Below, piece by piece: positions 1 to 10,491 of a stretch of DNA of 64,000 nucleotides. The notes beneath the pieces are model-generated. The model was not told where the DNA came from. It made no database searches and worked only from the letters and a program-made list of their open reading frames with translations. The DNA lies in the NCBI GenBank assembly GCA_012861695.1, contig JAAOOA010000200.1:257001-321000 (forward strand). Reading direction: 5' to 3'. Position 1 is the stretch's first letter, and every line of letters begins with the position of its first letter. This DNA is from Trematomus loennbergii. Taxonomy: Eukaryota; Chordata; Actinopteri; Perciformes; Nototheniidae. The translations under genes and the position numbers were made by a program.

Positions 1-513
1 AAATGCATTTAAATGCAAAAATAATGATTTAAAATCATTTTAGGGGGACAATTGTGGAGAGGAGCCTGAAAATGACTCTGCAGCAGGCCGCCTATGAGCA
101 CCCAAATTCGGCCTTCTTCACGGCACCACCACCCCTTCTGTGGAGGGTATTCTCGTGCCCCTGGTGACTCTACAAGGGGGGTGGTTTTTATGGTGCTTAT
201 ATGTCCGCCTATGAGCACCCAAATTCGGCCTGGATCATCCAGGATTTGTGGGCTAAGCTAAAACTGTGGGGTAACATGTTTCAAATGACAGCACGGTGCT
301 GCTTGTTGGCAGGCTGACTCAGTTCACTTGTCTCACACACACCCAGGGGGGGAAAGATAACACTTGTACCCAGGAATAAGTCTTTGAAAGGCGGGGAAAA
401 GTTGTTTGAAATAGTATAATACCTCCAGGCCGCTTAACTGCACTTTACCACCCAGAAATAATGTTTAAATGGTCGGGGAAAGTATTTTTAAATGTCTGGA
501 AGAGAGTTTTAGA

Positions 514-622
514 CAGTCATTTTGCACGAAATCATTTAACATAGACGCTCTCCTGAAAATGCACAGAATATGTGCTTTTTCAGGAGACCGTTAATGTTAA
601 ATGATTTCGTGCAAAATGACTG
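514..622. repeat. 109-bp hairpin (inverted repeat), copy 1
   Basis: Positions 514-542 and 594-622 are perfect 29-bp reverse complements (arm begins CAGTCATTTTGCACGAAATC). A second nested inverted pair built on CTCCTGAAAA / TTTTCAGGAG lies inside. The structure resembles a very small MITE or a satellite-internal foldback. No target duplication could be assigned. Confidence 0.85.
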
Positions 623-1600
623 GCTAAAACCCCGGAATAAATGTTTGAAAAGCGGGGAAAAGTTGTTTAAAATAGGCTGATACCTCCAGGACGCATAACA
701 TGGGTAAAAAGTGTGTTAAAAGGTCGGGGAACATGTTTCAAATGACAGCAGATGGTGGTTGTTAGCAGGCTGGCTCAGTTCACTTGTCTCACACACACCC
801 AGGGGGGGAAAGAGGACACATTGACCCAGGAAAGAGTGCTCGAAACGTGGCTAAAGCATAGTCAAACTGTGGGGTAACATGTTTCAAATGACAGCACACT
901 GCTGCTTGTTGGCAGGCTGACTCACTTCACTTGTCTCACAACACACCCAGGGGGGAGAAAGAGGACACATTGGAGCACACATTGACCCAGGAAAGAGTGC
1001 TCGAAACGTGGCTAAAGCATAGTCAAACTGTGGGGTAACATGTTTCAAATGACAGCACACTGCTGCTTGTTGGCAGGCTGACTCACTTCACTTGTCTCAC
1101 ACACACCCAGGGGGGAGAAAGAGGACACATTGGAGCACACATTGACCCAGGAAAGAGTGCTCGAAACGTGGCTAAAGCATAGTCAAACTGTGGGGTAACA
1201 TGTTTCAAATGACAGCACACTGCTGCTTGTTGGCAGGCTGACTCACTTCACTTGTCTCACACACACACCCAGGGGGGAGAAAGAGGACACATTGGAGCAC
1301 ACATTGACCCAGGAAAGAGTGCTCGAAACGTGGCTAAAGCATAGTCAAACTGTGGGGTAACATGTTTCAAATGACAGCACACTGCTGCTTGTTGGCAGGC
1401 TTACTCACTTCACTTGTCTCACACACACCCAGGGGGGAGAAAGATAGCACTTGTACCCAGGAATAAGTGTTTGAAATGCGGGGAAAAGTTGTTTGAAATA
1501 GTATAATATCTCCAGGGCGCATAACTGCACTTTACAAGCCAGAAATAATGTTTAAATGGTCGGGGAAAGTATTTTTAAATGTCTGGAAGAGAGTTTTAGA

Positions 1601-1709
1601 CAGTCATTTTGCACGAAATCATTTAACATAGACGCTCTCCTGAAAATGCACAGAATATGTGCTTTTTCAGGAGACCGTTAATGTTAAATGATTTCGTGCA
1701 AAATGACTG
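1601..1709. repeat. 109-bp hairpin (inverted repeat), copy 2
   Basis: This is essentially identical to the hairpin at 514-622, with perfect 29-bp arms at 1601-1629 and 1681-1709. The flanks are also repeated, so the hairpin was amplified as part of the larger B block and did not insert twice independently. Confidence 0.85.
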
Positions 1710-1810
1710 GCTAAAACCCCGGAATAAATGTTGAAAAGCGGGGAAAAGTTGTTTAAAATAGTCTGATATCTCCAGGGCGCATCACCAAAAATGTACAAGC
1801 CAGGGAAGAT

Positions 1811-2230
1811 GCCTGAATCCCGGATACTTTAGGTCTGTCACTTAGGGTGACCGCACCACTCCGACGCTCCCGAGAGCGGACGTCCATTGTTTGTAAGGCA
1901 CCTAAGAGGGACAAGAGAAGGAGAAGGGAGAAGTTTTCAGAGATGGCCATAGAACCAGAGAAGGCAGGCCAGACACCTCCAACAGTTCAAACTCGAGTAG
2001 TGCCAGAGATTTCAGATGCAGAACCAACAAAGACGTGGAAGAGGATTCCGGTTTGGGGGATGTTACTGTTGCAGCCAAATGGGCCATTGGTCCAGAGATT
2101 GTCCGCACCACAGGATGCTACAAGTACCATAACATTGCACCAAACAACAACCCTTCACACAGTTACCCCAGGGGAGGTTTCCATGACTACAACAGAGGCA
2201 GGGGTCTCAGGGATGTCAAAGAGGAATAGT
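1811..2230 (+). pseudogene. Retroviral gag nucleocapsid-like remnant
   Basis: In one forward frame positions 2061-2102 encode a CCHC zinc knuckle with spacing C-x2-C-x4-H-x4-C (CYCCSQMGHWSRDC), preceded by an Arg/Gly-rich basic stretch. Just downstream, in a shifted frame, comes another Gly/Arg-rich tail (GGFHDYNRGRG, to a stop near 2229). CCHC knuckles in basic, Gly-rich context are characteristic of retroviral nucleocapsid. Stops and a frame change break the gene, so it is a relic. An overlapping 180-codon open frame (1847-2389) reads through the same DNA but destroys the knuckle, and I do not favour it. With the downstream env-like piece and LTR this suggests one decayed endogenous retrovirus. 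Assignment to a genus is not supported. Confidence 0.55.
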
Positions 2231-3390
2231 ATTTCCAAACATGAATTTGTTGAATGTTATTTAACAATAGTGAGTAGCATATTGCATTTAAGTATAAATC
2301 ATCCACAGATTAGTAGAAGAAGATTAAAACATAGTAGAACATTTAGCAGACTATTTTGTAATTATGAGAAGGAAAGAGATTACGAGTGATGTTGTTCCCC
2401 CACACAGAAAACTATTGTGCCCACACAGCTAGAGAGGTCAAGACAATGGGTTTACGCCCAAAAGATGAAGATGAAAGCCTAGTCCTCGCCCAAGACGGAG
2501 GGTCCTTACCAAGTCCTCCTGTTTAAATCGACTGCAGTTCAAGGGGCGAAGATACACCTGATGTGGAGCTGCTGAGACCTGAAAACAGAAACTCGATTCT
2601 GCTGTGGTGAAGTCTGGCTACAAAGGGAGGTGTTTCAATAAGATCGCTTGTCTCAAACCAGTGAAGAAGTCAACAAGAACCCAGCAGAACTAGAGAGTGA
2701 CTGTTAGCGGGAGAACAGTGACAGAGTGACAGAAACTGGCACAACATTTACCAGCCAGTACATAGATAGACCCCGTCAGAAGACCGGGGCTGTGTTCAAA
2801 GGGGAACTTCATTTATTATAAGTTGAGGAATATATGGAGTCAGATTACATTCTCTCATAAACACATTTTTATAATGGGTCTGAAGTTTCTGATTTAAGGC
2901 ATGAGCTGCCAACTAAATAACATAACACTGAGCTTGGATGAAGAAGTTGTAGGGTTTTTACAACAGTTTCAAGAATCAGTCTTCATTTATTTATGTTCAA
3001 GTGAATTTACTGATTTATAAAGTAGTGCATAAGGCAATATCTATTTTTAAGTGAGGGACATCAGCCCTTCATGTTCTTCTGCGTGTAACCCTCTGTAACA
3101 CTTTAAGCAGTGAGTGTTTTGGGACTTAGGAGTACAGAGTAGAACATATCTTTGAATCTTTCCATCATGGAAATGAATTATTCCCTAAGACATTTTATTC
3201 ATGTGTGAATTTGGTAGAGATCTAATGTGTTACAATATTGATCTACAGATAAAGGGATAGTTTTAGTGACCACTCTATAAGAGCAGACACATCTGTGTTT
3301 GTTGGACAATGTTAAAGGGAGAGCTAATACCAAGCCAAATATAGTATCCCAATCTAAAGTATTGTTTTCGCCATTGTAGCATAGTTATTA
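2231..3390 (+). other. Presumed retroviral interior, no gene recognised
   Basis: This is about 1.2 kb between the gag-like remnant and the hAT insertion. No protease, reverse transcriptase or integrase motif could be read in any frame, and stops are frequent. Its position suggests it belongs to the endogenous retrovirus, but that is inference from flanks only. Confidence 0.3.
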
Positions 3391-3398
3391 CCATAGGA

Positions 3399-4642
3399 CA
3401 GTGTTTCTCAAAGTGTGGGGCGCGCCCCACTGGTGGGGCGCAGAGATGTGATAGGTGGGTCGCGAATGGACGCAATGAACGGGAGATTTTTTTTTTTTTT
3501 TTAAACTTTTTTTTTTTTTTTTCCTTTTTTTTTTTTAAATACATTTTTTGGACCTCAGGCCGGAATCGAACCTGGGTCCTTGCGGGCATTAGTGGACTGT
3601 TACAGCCGGAGACTCGCAACGGCGGTGGACTTTCACAGCGCCGGAGCCTCGCAACGGCGGGTGTTTGCGGCGGCGGATGCGGTACCAGCGCAGCGGCGCT
3701 GTGAAAGTCCACGTCTATGCCAACAGCAGCAGCCCACCGACAGCAGCAGCCCACCAACGGCAGCAGCCCACCAACGGCAGCGGGCCACCGGGAAAAGTCC
3801 CGAATCTCCCGATGGCCAATCCGAGCCTGCTCACACACACATCTGAAACCAAAATCATTTACAGACATGTGTAAAAATCTCTCACACACACACACAACAG
3901 CGTTGCAGTCGGGAAGAAAAGCAATGTGTTTATCTATTTAATATAGCCTAGAAAGCCTAGCCTAAAAAAAAAAAAGAACAGTTTAAAAGGGGAGTGATTA
4001 GTAAAATATGCATAAATAAAAAGAAAGAATGCTAACTAGGTAACATAAGATAAGAATAAACCAGTTTAAATGATTTGTTATTGGTTGTGATCATATTCTA
4101 AAGATGTTTGGATCATTAAAAAGTATACAGCTCCCTTTCATCTGAGTGTTGAGAGCTGTATCCATCAATTCATGCTGTGCTCAAAGTGCACCAGATTGAT
4201 GCATTTCACTACAACATTTAAAAAAACATCTTCCCGGGGTGCATGCCCCCGGACCCCCCTAGGGGAGGTGAGGTCCACCCCCAAATAAAACAGGTTAAAA
4301 TAATTTAATTGCATACATTTTCTTTTAGTAAACACTGAAAGGGGTCCCACAGACCCAAATAGCAAACGAAGGTTAAAGGTAAGCATATCATAATGTTAAA
4401 ATGTGCTAAATATATACACAGCAAAAAACAAAAAAAAGAGGAGTAAAAGTAGCTCACGACTTGTTTTATTTTTTTTAAGTAGCTCTCATCCTAAAAAAGG
4501 TTGGAGACCCTGTTATAGAACGATACATTTGACAATTTTAAGCTTGGCCTACCATTTTATTGGAGCGATGAGGAACAGGTGGGGCTTGAAAAGGCCCACC
4601 TGTTCAAAGTGGGGAATGACAGAAAAAGTTTGAGAACCACTG
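3399..4642. mobile_element. Non-autonomous hAT transposon with 8-bp target duplication
   Basis: The left end is CAGTGTTTCTCAA and the right end is TTGAGAACCACTG, imperfect terminal inverted repeats of hAT (Charlie-like) type. The perfect 8-bp sequence CCATAGGA flanks both ends (3391-3398 and 4643-4650), as expected for hAT integration. The 1244-bp interior holds a poly-T stretch (3488-3540), a GC-rich segment and the block around 3980-4290 that recurs at 30.6, 32.2 and 34.1 kb. No transposase is encoded. It interrupts the retroviral relic, so it is younger than that relic. Confidence 0.9.
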
Positions 4643-4650
4643 CCATAGGA

Positions 4651-5325
4651 TAACTGTTAAGGTGGAAATAACATTTGTTTGTCCAAGATGTAGAGTTTTA
4701 AAGGACACTGGGCAAAGAGCGATTGCAAATTTAATTTTGGAAAAAGCAATATAACTGGGAGTAATACATGCGGGGCCTTGGATCACTCATTGCAATGATG
4801 CATATTTTTGACAACCCATATCGTTTAGGAGAAGGGGTCACTCAACCCACCCAGCAGTTGTTTTAAATCTTACTTGCAGCTTCACAGGGAGCGCACGGCA
4901 CCAAATTATGAGTTTAAAAGACAAGCGCCACCACCTCCTGATGGTCATCCATTTAATCAGGGATGACCTGAAATTTAGAGATGTTATTTAAAGTAGAAAC
5001 ATATCCGCCATAAGTGAAAATTCCTAAATTGAACTACAAACCATGGATGAAATAACTACTGTTTTTAAAATCCTTGATAAAGGAGGGAGTAACTGTTACA
5101 TGCTCGGACACCCAAGGTTCCACACACTGTTAAAGGGGTTAGCATAGTTCTTTAAGTAAACTAGAATTGAAGATAAATTAGTATGAGTTATTGATATTCC
5201 ACCGGTTTTCACACCATTTAAGGAACTTTATCACTGCATTAGAACAGACCACCCAAAGGTACTGAAGTAGGAACCATAAGTGATGAAATTCTCCAATTGT
5301 TGTAACTGACCAAAATCTTCTCCCA
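4651..5325. other. No gene recognised; probable continuation of retroviral relic
   Basis: Frames are stop-rich and no motif is identifiable. This stretch resumes directly after the hAT target duplication and leads into the env-like remnant. Confidence 0.3.
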
Positions 5326-5645
5326 GAAATGACTGTCTGAAATGCCGGATCCCAGAGTAGATGTTTGATGGTATCATGGAACTAAAACCTTGTACGCAGT
5401 CTTGCCACAGGATTAGACTGGGACCTGTGCACTTGTACAGCCAGTGATGTTTTATATGCAGTACCAATGACAGTGGGGCAGTTAATCAACATGGCGAAAC
5501 ACCCCAAAACCAGTAGGGCTAAGAGACCAGTCAAAGGAGGGAGTTTAGGCTCCACAGTGTACAAGGATAACATAGGGGTGCCCAGGGGAGTGCTAGATGT
5601 TGTAGTTGCATTCCATGTACCTGCACCCTAACGTACCGATTGATC
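5326..5645 (+). pseudogene. Degenerate env-like (surface glycoprotein) remnant
   Basis: Forward-strand reading around 5340-5450 gives a broken pattern with a Trp-Tyr pair, a Lys-Thr-Leu-Tyr stretch, a Leu-Pro-Gln-Asp stretch and then TGTCALVQ. This spacing resembles env-like proteins of fish retroelements. It is crossed by several stops and frame changes and cannot be expressed. A weaker match to the following env segment runs to about 5640. The call rests on a short pattern and on the neighbouring LTR; a translated search would be needed to confirm it. Confidence 0.4.
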
Positions 5646-6338
5646 ACCACGGCCTTTTCTAGAGAACATATTACTTTCATACTTTAAAAAGTACTTTAAA
5701 AAGTATGAAAGGGGGAGGGTACATTTCTCATAAGGGAACCGTTTCAATTGCTAGCAGAACAAGACGACCCAACCCATATACAGATATTGATGAAAATGAT
5801 GACAGTGTGTAAATGATGTTAAATGATATGGATGATAAATGATGAGATTGTTCAAAAAATGTCCAAATGATGTGACACTTCAAATGATGAAATCATTAGA
5901 ATGAAGAACCAGCTACAAAGTGGTATTACTTTGCACTATTCTAAAATAGTTTCTAACTTTTATGTTTTATACTGTTATTATTGATGCGATTCTCAAATGG
6001 TATATTTTTTATACTTTGTAAAACAAGTGCTTTAACACTGAATGTGGTATGAGAACGGTTTCTGTGAAAGGAGGGAGAAACAAATGTTCTAATACCAAGC
6101 TAATTGCTGCTATTTTGAAAAGTGATATTGAATGTTAAAACTAAAAGTTATGCAGAAGGGAAAACTTTACATTAGAAGACCAACCAATGTATTGTTTGTA
6201 ATTTTGACGAAGGTTATTGAACTATTCCATTTATGATTGTATGTTTTTGTTATGAGATATGTACTATGCAAAGTTCAGATGAAGAACTCATTGATTTCAG
6301 TATTGTGTTCACACCTTAAAAGGTGTGTAATGAGGGAT
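5646..6338. other. AT-rich retroviral 3' region, no gene
   Basis: This is low-complexity AT-rich sequence with repeated ATGATG-type motifs and a short inverted repeat (CATACTTTAAAAAGTA near 5678-5710). It ends in a purine-rich run (AATGAGGGAT) immediately before the LTR, in the place of a polypurine tract. Confidence 0.4.
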
Positions 6339-6755
6339 TGTTAGAAATTAAAATCAATATTCAATGATGTAATTTAGCGTAAAACACATGCTAAATACTA
6401 CTTTAAAAACTGTTTTATTCTGAAAACAGTTCAGAGTAAAGTTTATTTTGAAAAGCTGTACCTAAAGACGTTGACAACAATGACGACTTCCTGTGAAGAT
6501 CGAGGTGGGCGGCCCCTACGTCACAGCCCCAGAGAGGAGGAGCGAAGGAGAGATGCAGGCGGGAGAATCAACGTGTGCTCGCTCTTTTGCCTTGGTACCA
6601 GCTGCGGGGCAACATCTGCTTTTGTCCCCCAACTACCCTTTGTTTGTTTCACTACCACGCTGCTTAAATTAAAGTAACCAATTTGAACCCTTTCAGAGAC
6701 TCATTTGTCTCTTAATCTTTAAACTTCTTCCTGGACGCGAGAAAATCAGCACACA
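6339..6755 (+). mobile_element. Solitary 3' LTR of the decayed retrovirus
   Basis: The segment starts TGTTAGAAATT and ends CAGCACACA, giving TG...CA ends of about 417 bp. A purine-rich run precedes it. Inside there is a GC-rich stretch, an ATTAAA polyadenylation-type signal near 6668 and a downstream T-rich segment, as expected for U3-R-U5. No matching 5' LTR lies in the window, so the boundaries rest on terminal dinucleotides and context. Confidence 0.5.
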
Positions 6756-7343
6756 TCAATAGACTTCATGACGCAGCAGCGGCAGCACCAGTCGGGCTCT
6801 GAGCGGTGTGAACAGAGCCCGAGCTGAACCGAAGAACCGGTTCTGAAACAGAAAAGCTCTAGCACGGAGCTAGAACGGGAAAAGCCTTGGTGTGAAAGGG
6901 GTAAAAGAGGGAGCGAGCTGTCCCAGCACCTGAAGGTGGATCCGCTTCCCCTGGGAGCATCTCCCCTTCCACTAGTTTTGTTTTTACTAAGGACGAGAGC
7001 TTGAAACTAAATATTAATAAAACGCAGCCGTTTGAATCGATAGGGTTTAACAGACGGTCGCTGTTTGGGGAGTTAGGTTACAAAATACTACACAGACAGC
7101 GCTAGCTGGGAGATCGGTCACTTTGCTAAACTATGCGGTAGACTACTATTAAATCCACGTAAACTACACATCACAGCAATGAGGCCAGATCAATGAAACC
7201 AGGATACATCCTTTGCCGTAAAAACTGGATCTAAACACAGCTGCCTGTGTGCGCTTGATAAATACTTTCTGATGTTATATTTATGATATGCTACTTATCA
7301 GCTACATGGCCGTGTGAAGTTACACAAGCATTTGTACCAGTGC

Positions 7344-7704
7344 TTTTCACAAGTAGACTCTTGCAGGCCAGAGTAGCTGGAGTGATTCAACAAGAACACA
7401 AAGACATATCTGAGAAGAGATCAGGACGAAGAGGAAGAGGAAAATGAAAAGAGAGTTCACTGAAGAGACCAGGAGGGTCAGACCAGGAGGAAGAGGAGGA
7501 GATGAAGAGACCAGGAGGGTCAGAGCAGGAGGAAGAGGAGGATATGAAGACATTAGTGAAGAAGAAGACATGTATGTGAGGAATAAAGCTGAAGTGTCAG
7601 AAAGAGGGCCAGAGGCAGGGATCAGGAGGCAGAGGAGACTCCAGCTGGACCACATGGTATGTTCTTATTCTCCTCACATATTCCATTACAGCAGCACAAT
7701 CTAA
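7344..7704 (+). other. GA-rich open frame shared by both duplication copies
   Basis: A forward frame (ATG at 7444) encodes a short Arg/Gly/Glu-rich peptide with a tandem unit around GGRGG and an acidic patch. It runs up to CACATG followed by a GTATGT donor-like site near 7656. The counterpart at 45600-45960 is frameshifted. No family was recognised and the purine-rich tandem structure alone can produce an open frame. It could be an exon on the strand opposite the NLR gene or simple sequence; I favour non-coding. Confidence 0.25.
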
Positions 7705-9295
7705 CAGCTCTTAGTATTGACACATATTAACATGTGTTGCTGCACAGGCCACCTTTAGCTTCTGAAGAGATGGGTGATGTCCTTTGTGTACTTAATTATA
7801 ACTAAGTACTTTACTGTACTTACAGTGAGCAGAATTCTGAGTATTCTCTGAATCGGGTGTCTTTTGGGTCTTCACATCTTTGAAAAATGAAACCAAAATG
7901 TTTGGTCATAACATCTGGGAGTGGACTACTTACATGTTCCCACCTCAGGCACAACATATAAATAATTACTAGGAATTTCCTTGAAAAAATGTAACAGGGT
8001 TGAAGTTTTGAAAAACTGAAATATAGGTAAGAGAAGAAACTGACACTTGCCTTTCTTTGCCATCTTTTCTTCAGAAGACTTTTGTGATGTAATTCCCTCA
8101 ATGCAGATCACACATGGACTGATCCATTATTTTAACTTAATAGGAGGGTAAATGGTATGGCGTGACAGGGTTGAAACAAACTGAGGGACGTGTGTCAATA
8201 TTGCAATTTCATAGATAATTCAAGTATTTTTTCAGAATTTCTTTTTGATCAGTTAAAGTTGACAAGCATATGATTATATTAGCAGCAACATTTTGGGATA
8301 ATTGGCCATTTTGATTTGTTTAATATTAAATTAATATGTAATAATGCTTAGTGAGGACATGCAAATATCTGTCTACTACTAAGACAACACATTTTTTTAA
8401 AACAAAATATATATATATTTAGTTTTACATTGTAATGCAAAACAACCTGTTCCATTAATTCATTGCTTTAAAATAAATGTTGTAGTTTCCTTTCATTTAA
8501 AATTGTTGAAGTAAGCTTGGGGGACTCAAAGTGCACCCGATTGTTTGTCTGAACACCTTGTTTCTCTTGTGCATTAAGAACACTTGTGTCAGGGCATAAA
8601 TTAACAATAAATAGGTTATATACAGTATAAAATACCACCTTGTTTCTCTTGTGCAACAAAACTAAAGGACATCCCTTCTTTGCCACTTCCTCAGCTAGCT
8701 TGAGCCCTCAGTTTACCGGGTCGCTCATTAAAGCACTTCATGACTGACAACGTGGTGAATATAATGTAGTCAAACTCATCAATTTTTACAGATTCGCAGA
8801 TTTTGATGCTTTGCCTCCGAGTCATCTGGGATAGATCGCAGAGATGCCGACCGGCAGAGACACTGGCTGGCGAAAACAAACAAAACCGAACCAACCTCCC
8901 CAAATTGAACGAAACAAAAACAACAAATAAACAACTAAGTGAAACAATTAATAAGCACAAAAATATCCTACGTCAAATGAACGCATATTAAAGAGTCCGG
9001 ATCGTCCCTCTGGGAATCTAAAATGTCAAACAGAATCTCATCTCAACATATTTAGCAGTTGGTGAGATATCTCAGTCAGAACCAAATTCATAAACTGACC
9101 ATCATTATTCTCCCTAGAGCCAGGAAACCAGTGGTTCTGATGTTTGGACTGAATGGCTGTTTCCATGTAATAAGACTTCAAGGTTAACTCACTGCTGTGA
9201 ACATAATCAAGGGAAACGAGACGTCCTTCATGATGGAAGACCAGAGATGAAGGAGATGAAATTCGAAAAATAGGAGGAAGTCAGTCTGTCCATAC
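7705..9295. other. NLR intron / downstream sequence, no gene supported
   Basis: This sequence is shared with 45960-48538. It contains a short minus-strand open frame pair (8468-8960) that is partly conserved in copy 2, but no known domain is visible. The hAT insertion of copy 2 has its empty site here at 8401-8408 (AACAAAAT once). Confidence 0.5.
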
Positions 9296-9468
9296 CTGAG
9301 AGTGTCCAGTTTCCAGAGTGGATCCTCCAGTCCAGCAGACAGCAGCTTCTCTCCTGAGTCTCCTGGATGATTGTAGCTCAGGTCCAGCTCTCTCAGATGG
9401 GAGGGTTGGATCTCAGAGCTGAAGCCAGAGAAACACAGCCTTCCTCTGTGACCAGACAGCCTGACAGA
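9296..9468 (-). pseudogene. LRR exon 4 of NLR copy 1 (1-bp deletion)
   Basis: This is a ribonuclease-inhibitor-type LRR exon: acceptor TTCCAG, donor GTATG. It is 173 bp instead of the 174 bp of its paralogue at 48539-48712. The missing base lies in a C-run near 9405 (minus-strand AACCCTCCC versus AACCCCTCCC) and brings a stop a few codons later. The intact copy encodes SNPSHLRELDLSYN, the usual LRR core. Confidence 0.88.
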
Positions 9469-9606
9469 CTGGAACCAGGGAATACAGTAAACTCAGTGCT
9501 TTAATGAGCAGGAACATCATGCAGAGGTGGACCATCTTCATCAACATGAACAAAAAGCTGGATGAAAATAATTGAACTGTTTGAAAATAAAAAGCTGAAC
9601 TCTGAC

Positions 9607-9780
9607 CTGAGAGTCTCCAGTTCACAGTGTGGACTCTCCAGTCCAGCAGACAGCAGCTTCACTCCTGAATCCTTCAGGTCGTTGTTACTCAGGTCCAGAT
9701 CTCTCAGACTAGAGGACTGGGTGCTGAGGACTGAGGACAGATCTTTACAGCTTCTCTCCGACAGGTTACAGCCAGTTAAC
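9607..9780 (-). CDS. LRR exon 3 of NLR copy 1
   Basis: A 174-bp exon (58 codons) with an AAG acceptor and GTCAGA donor. It encodes one complete RI-type repeat pair with the core [20 protein letters not shown] and LLSAGLESPHC. The frame is open. Because 174 is a multiple of three and phases match, exons of this type can be added, lost or skipped without changing frame. Confidence 0.9.
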
Positions 9781-10144
9781 CTTGAAAGAAATGAATACAT
9801 ATGACAACATTCCTTTAATATTAAATGTGATTGAGCGCAAGGTTTCAACATACAATCTTTTCTAGTTCCTTTGTCAAATTATACCATCTGTTTGTCTGTG
9901 CATGTTTGTGTTTGTCAATCAGTTAGATACATTGAGATGTAGATAAGTGACGCCATCTGTCTTCAAATATAATCAGATTGTTATCATGGTTTTGTGGTTT
10001 ATTGTTTTGAAGAAGAAAAATAAACCACAAACCGAAGGAGAATCGAAATGTATTATTATTCTAATTTGATAAAACTGGAAATTAGTCGATAGAAATGGCT
10101 GAACAAAACCAATCTGACAGTTCACATATCAGCTGAACTCTGAC

Positions 10145-10318
10145 CTGAGAGTCTCCAGAGTACAGTGTTGACCCTCCAGTCCAGCAGATAGCAGCTTCAC
10201 TCCTGAATCCTTCAGGTCGTTGTTACTCAGGTCCAGATCTCTCAGACTAGAGGACTGGGAGCTGAGGACTGAGGACAGAGCTTCACAGCTTCTCTCTGAC
10301 AGGTTGCAGCCAGTTAAC
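10145..10318 (-). CDS. LRR exon 2 of NLR copy 1
   Basis: A 174-bp exon with an open frame and core [19 protein letters not shown]. It is near-identical to exons 1 and 3. Its downstream intron (9781-10144) and the intron with the palindrome share long similarity, so exon and intron were duplicated together as a unit. Confidence 0.9.
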
Positions 10319-10491
10319 CTTGAAAGAAATTAAAACATGACAAAATTCCTTTAATATTAAATGTGATTGAGCGCGAAATTTCAACATAAATCTTTTCTAG
10401 TTCTTTTGTCAAATTATACCATCTGTTTGTCTGTGCATGTTTGGGTTGGTCAATCAGTCAGATACATTGAGATGAAGATAAGTGACGCTGG

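Larger units (their letters stand above)
1..1790. repeat. Satellite-like compound tandem repeat region
   Basis: No gene is visible here. Two repeat types alternate. Type A is a unit of about 160 bp, recognisable by the words GGGGTAACATGTTTCAAATG and CAGGAAAGAGTGCTCGAAAC, in four near-identical tandem copies between about 860 and 1440, with diverged copies near 270 and 725. Type B is a block of about 350 bp at about 354-700, repeated at about 1440-1790; each B block carries a 109-bp hairpin. A separate 24-bp direct repeat starts at 91 and 208. The tandem identity is plain in the sequence; assignment to a named satellite is not possible. Confidence 0.85.

Noticed and set aside
855..1443. CRISPR-like array
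   Set aside because: The repeats are contiguous 160-bp monomers without unique spacers, and the context is a vertebrate genome.
3275..3895. 206-codon minus-strand frame
   Set aside because: It contains a poly-Lys run from the poly-T tract of the hAT element and crosses the element boundary.
8468..8960. Conserved small gene on the minus strand
   Set aside because: Conservation with copy 2 is explained by the recent duplication; indels change frame and no domain is visible.
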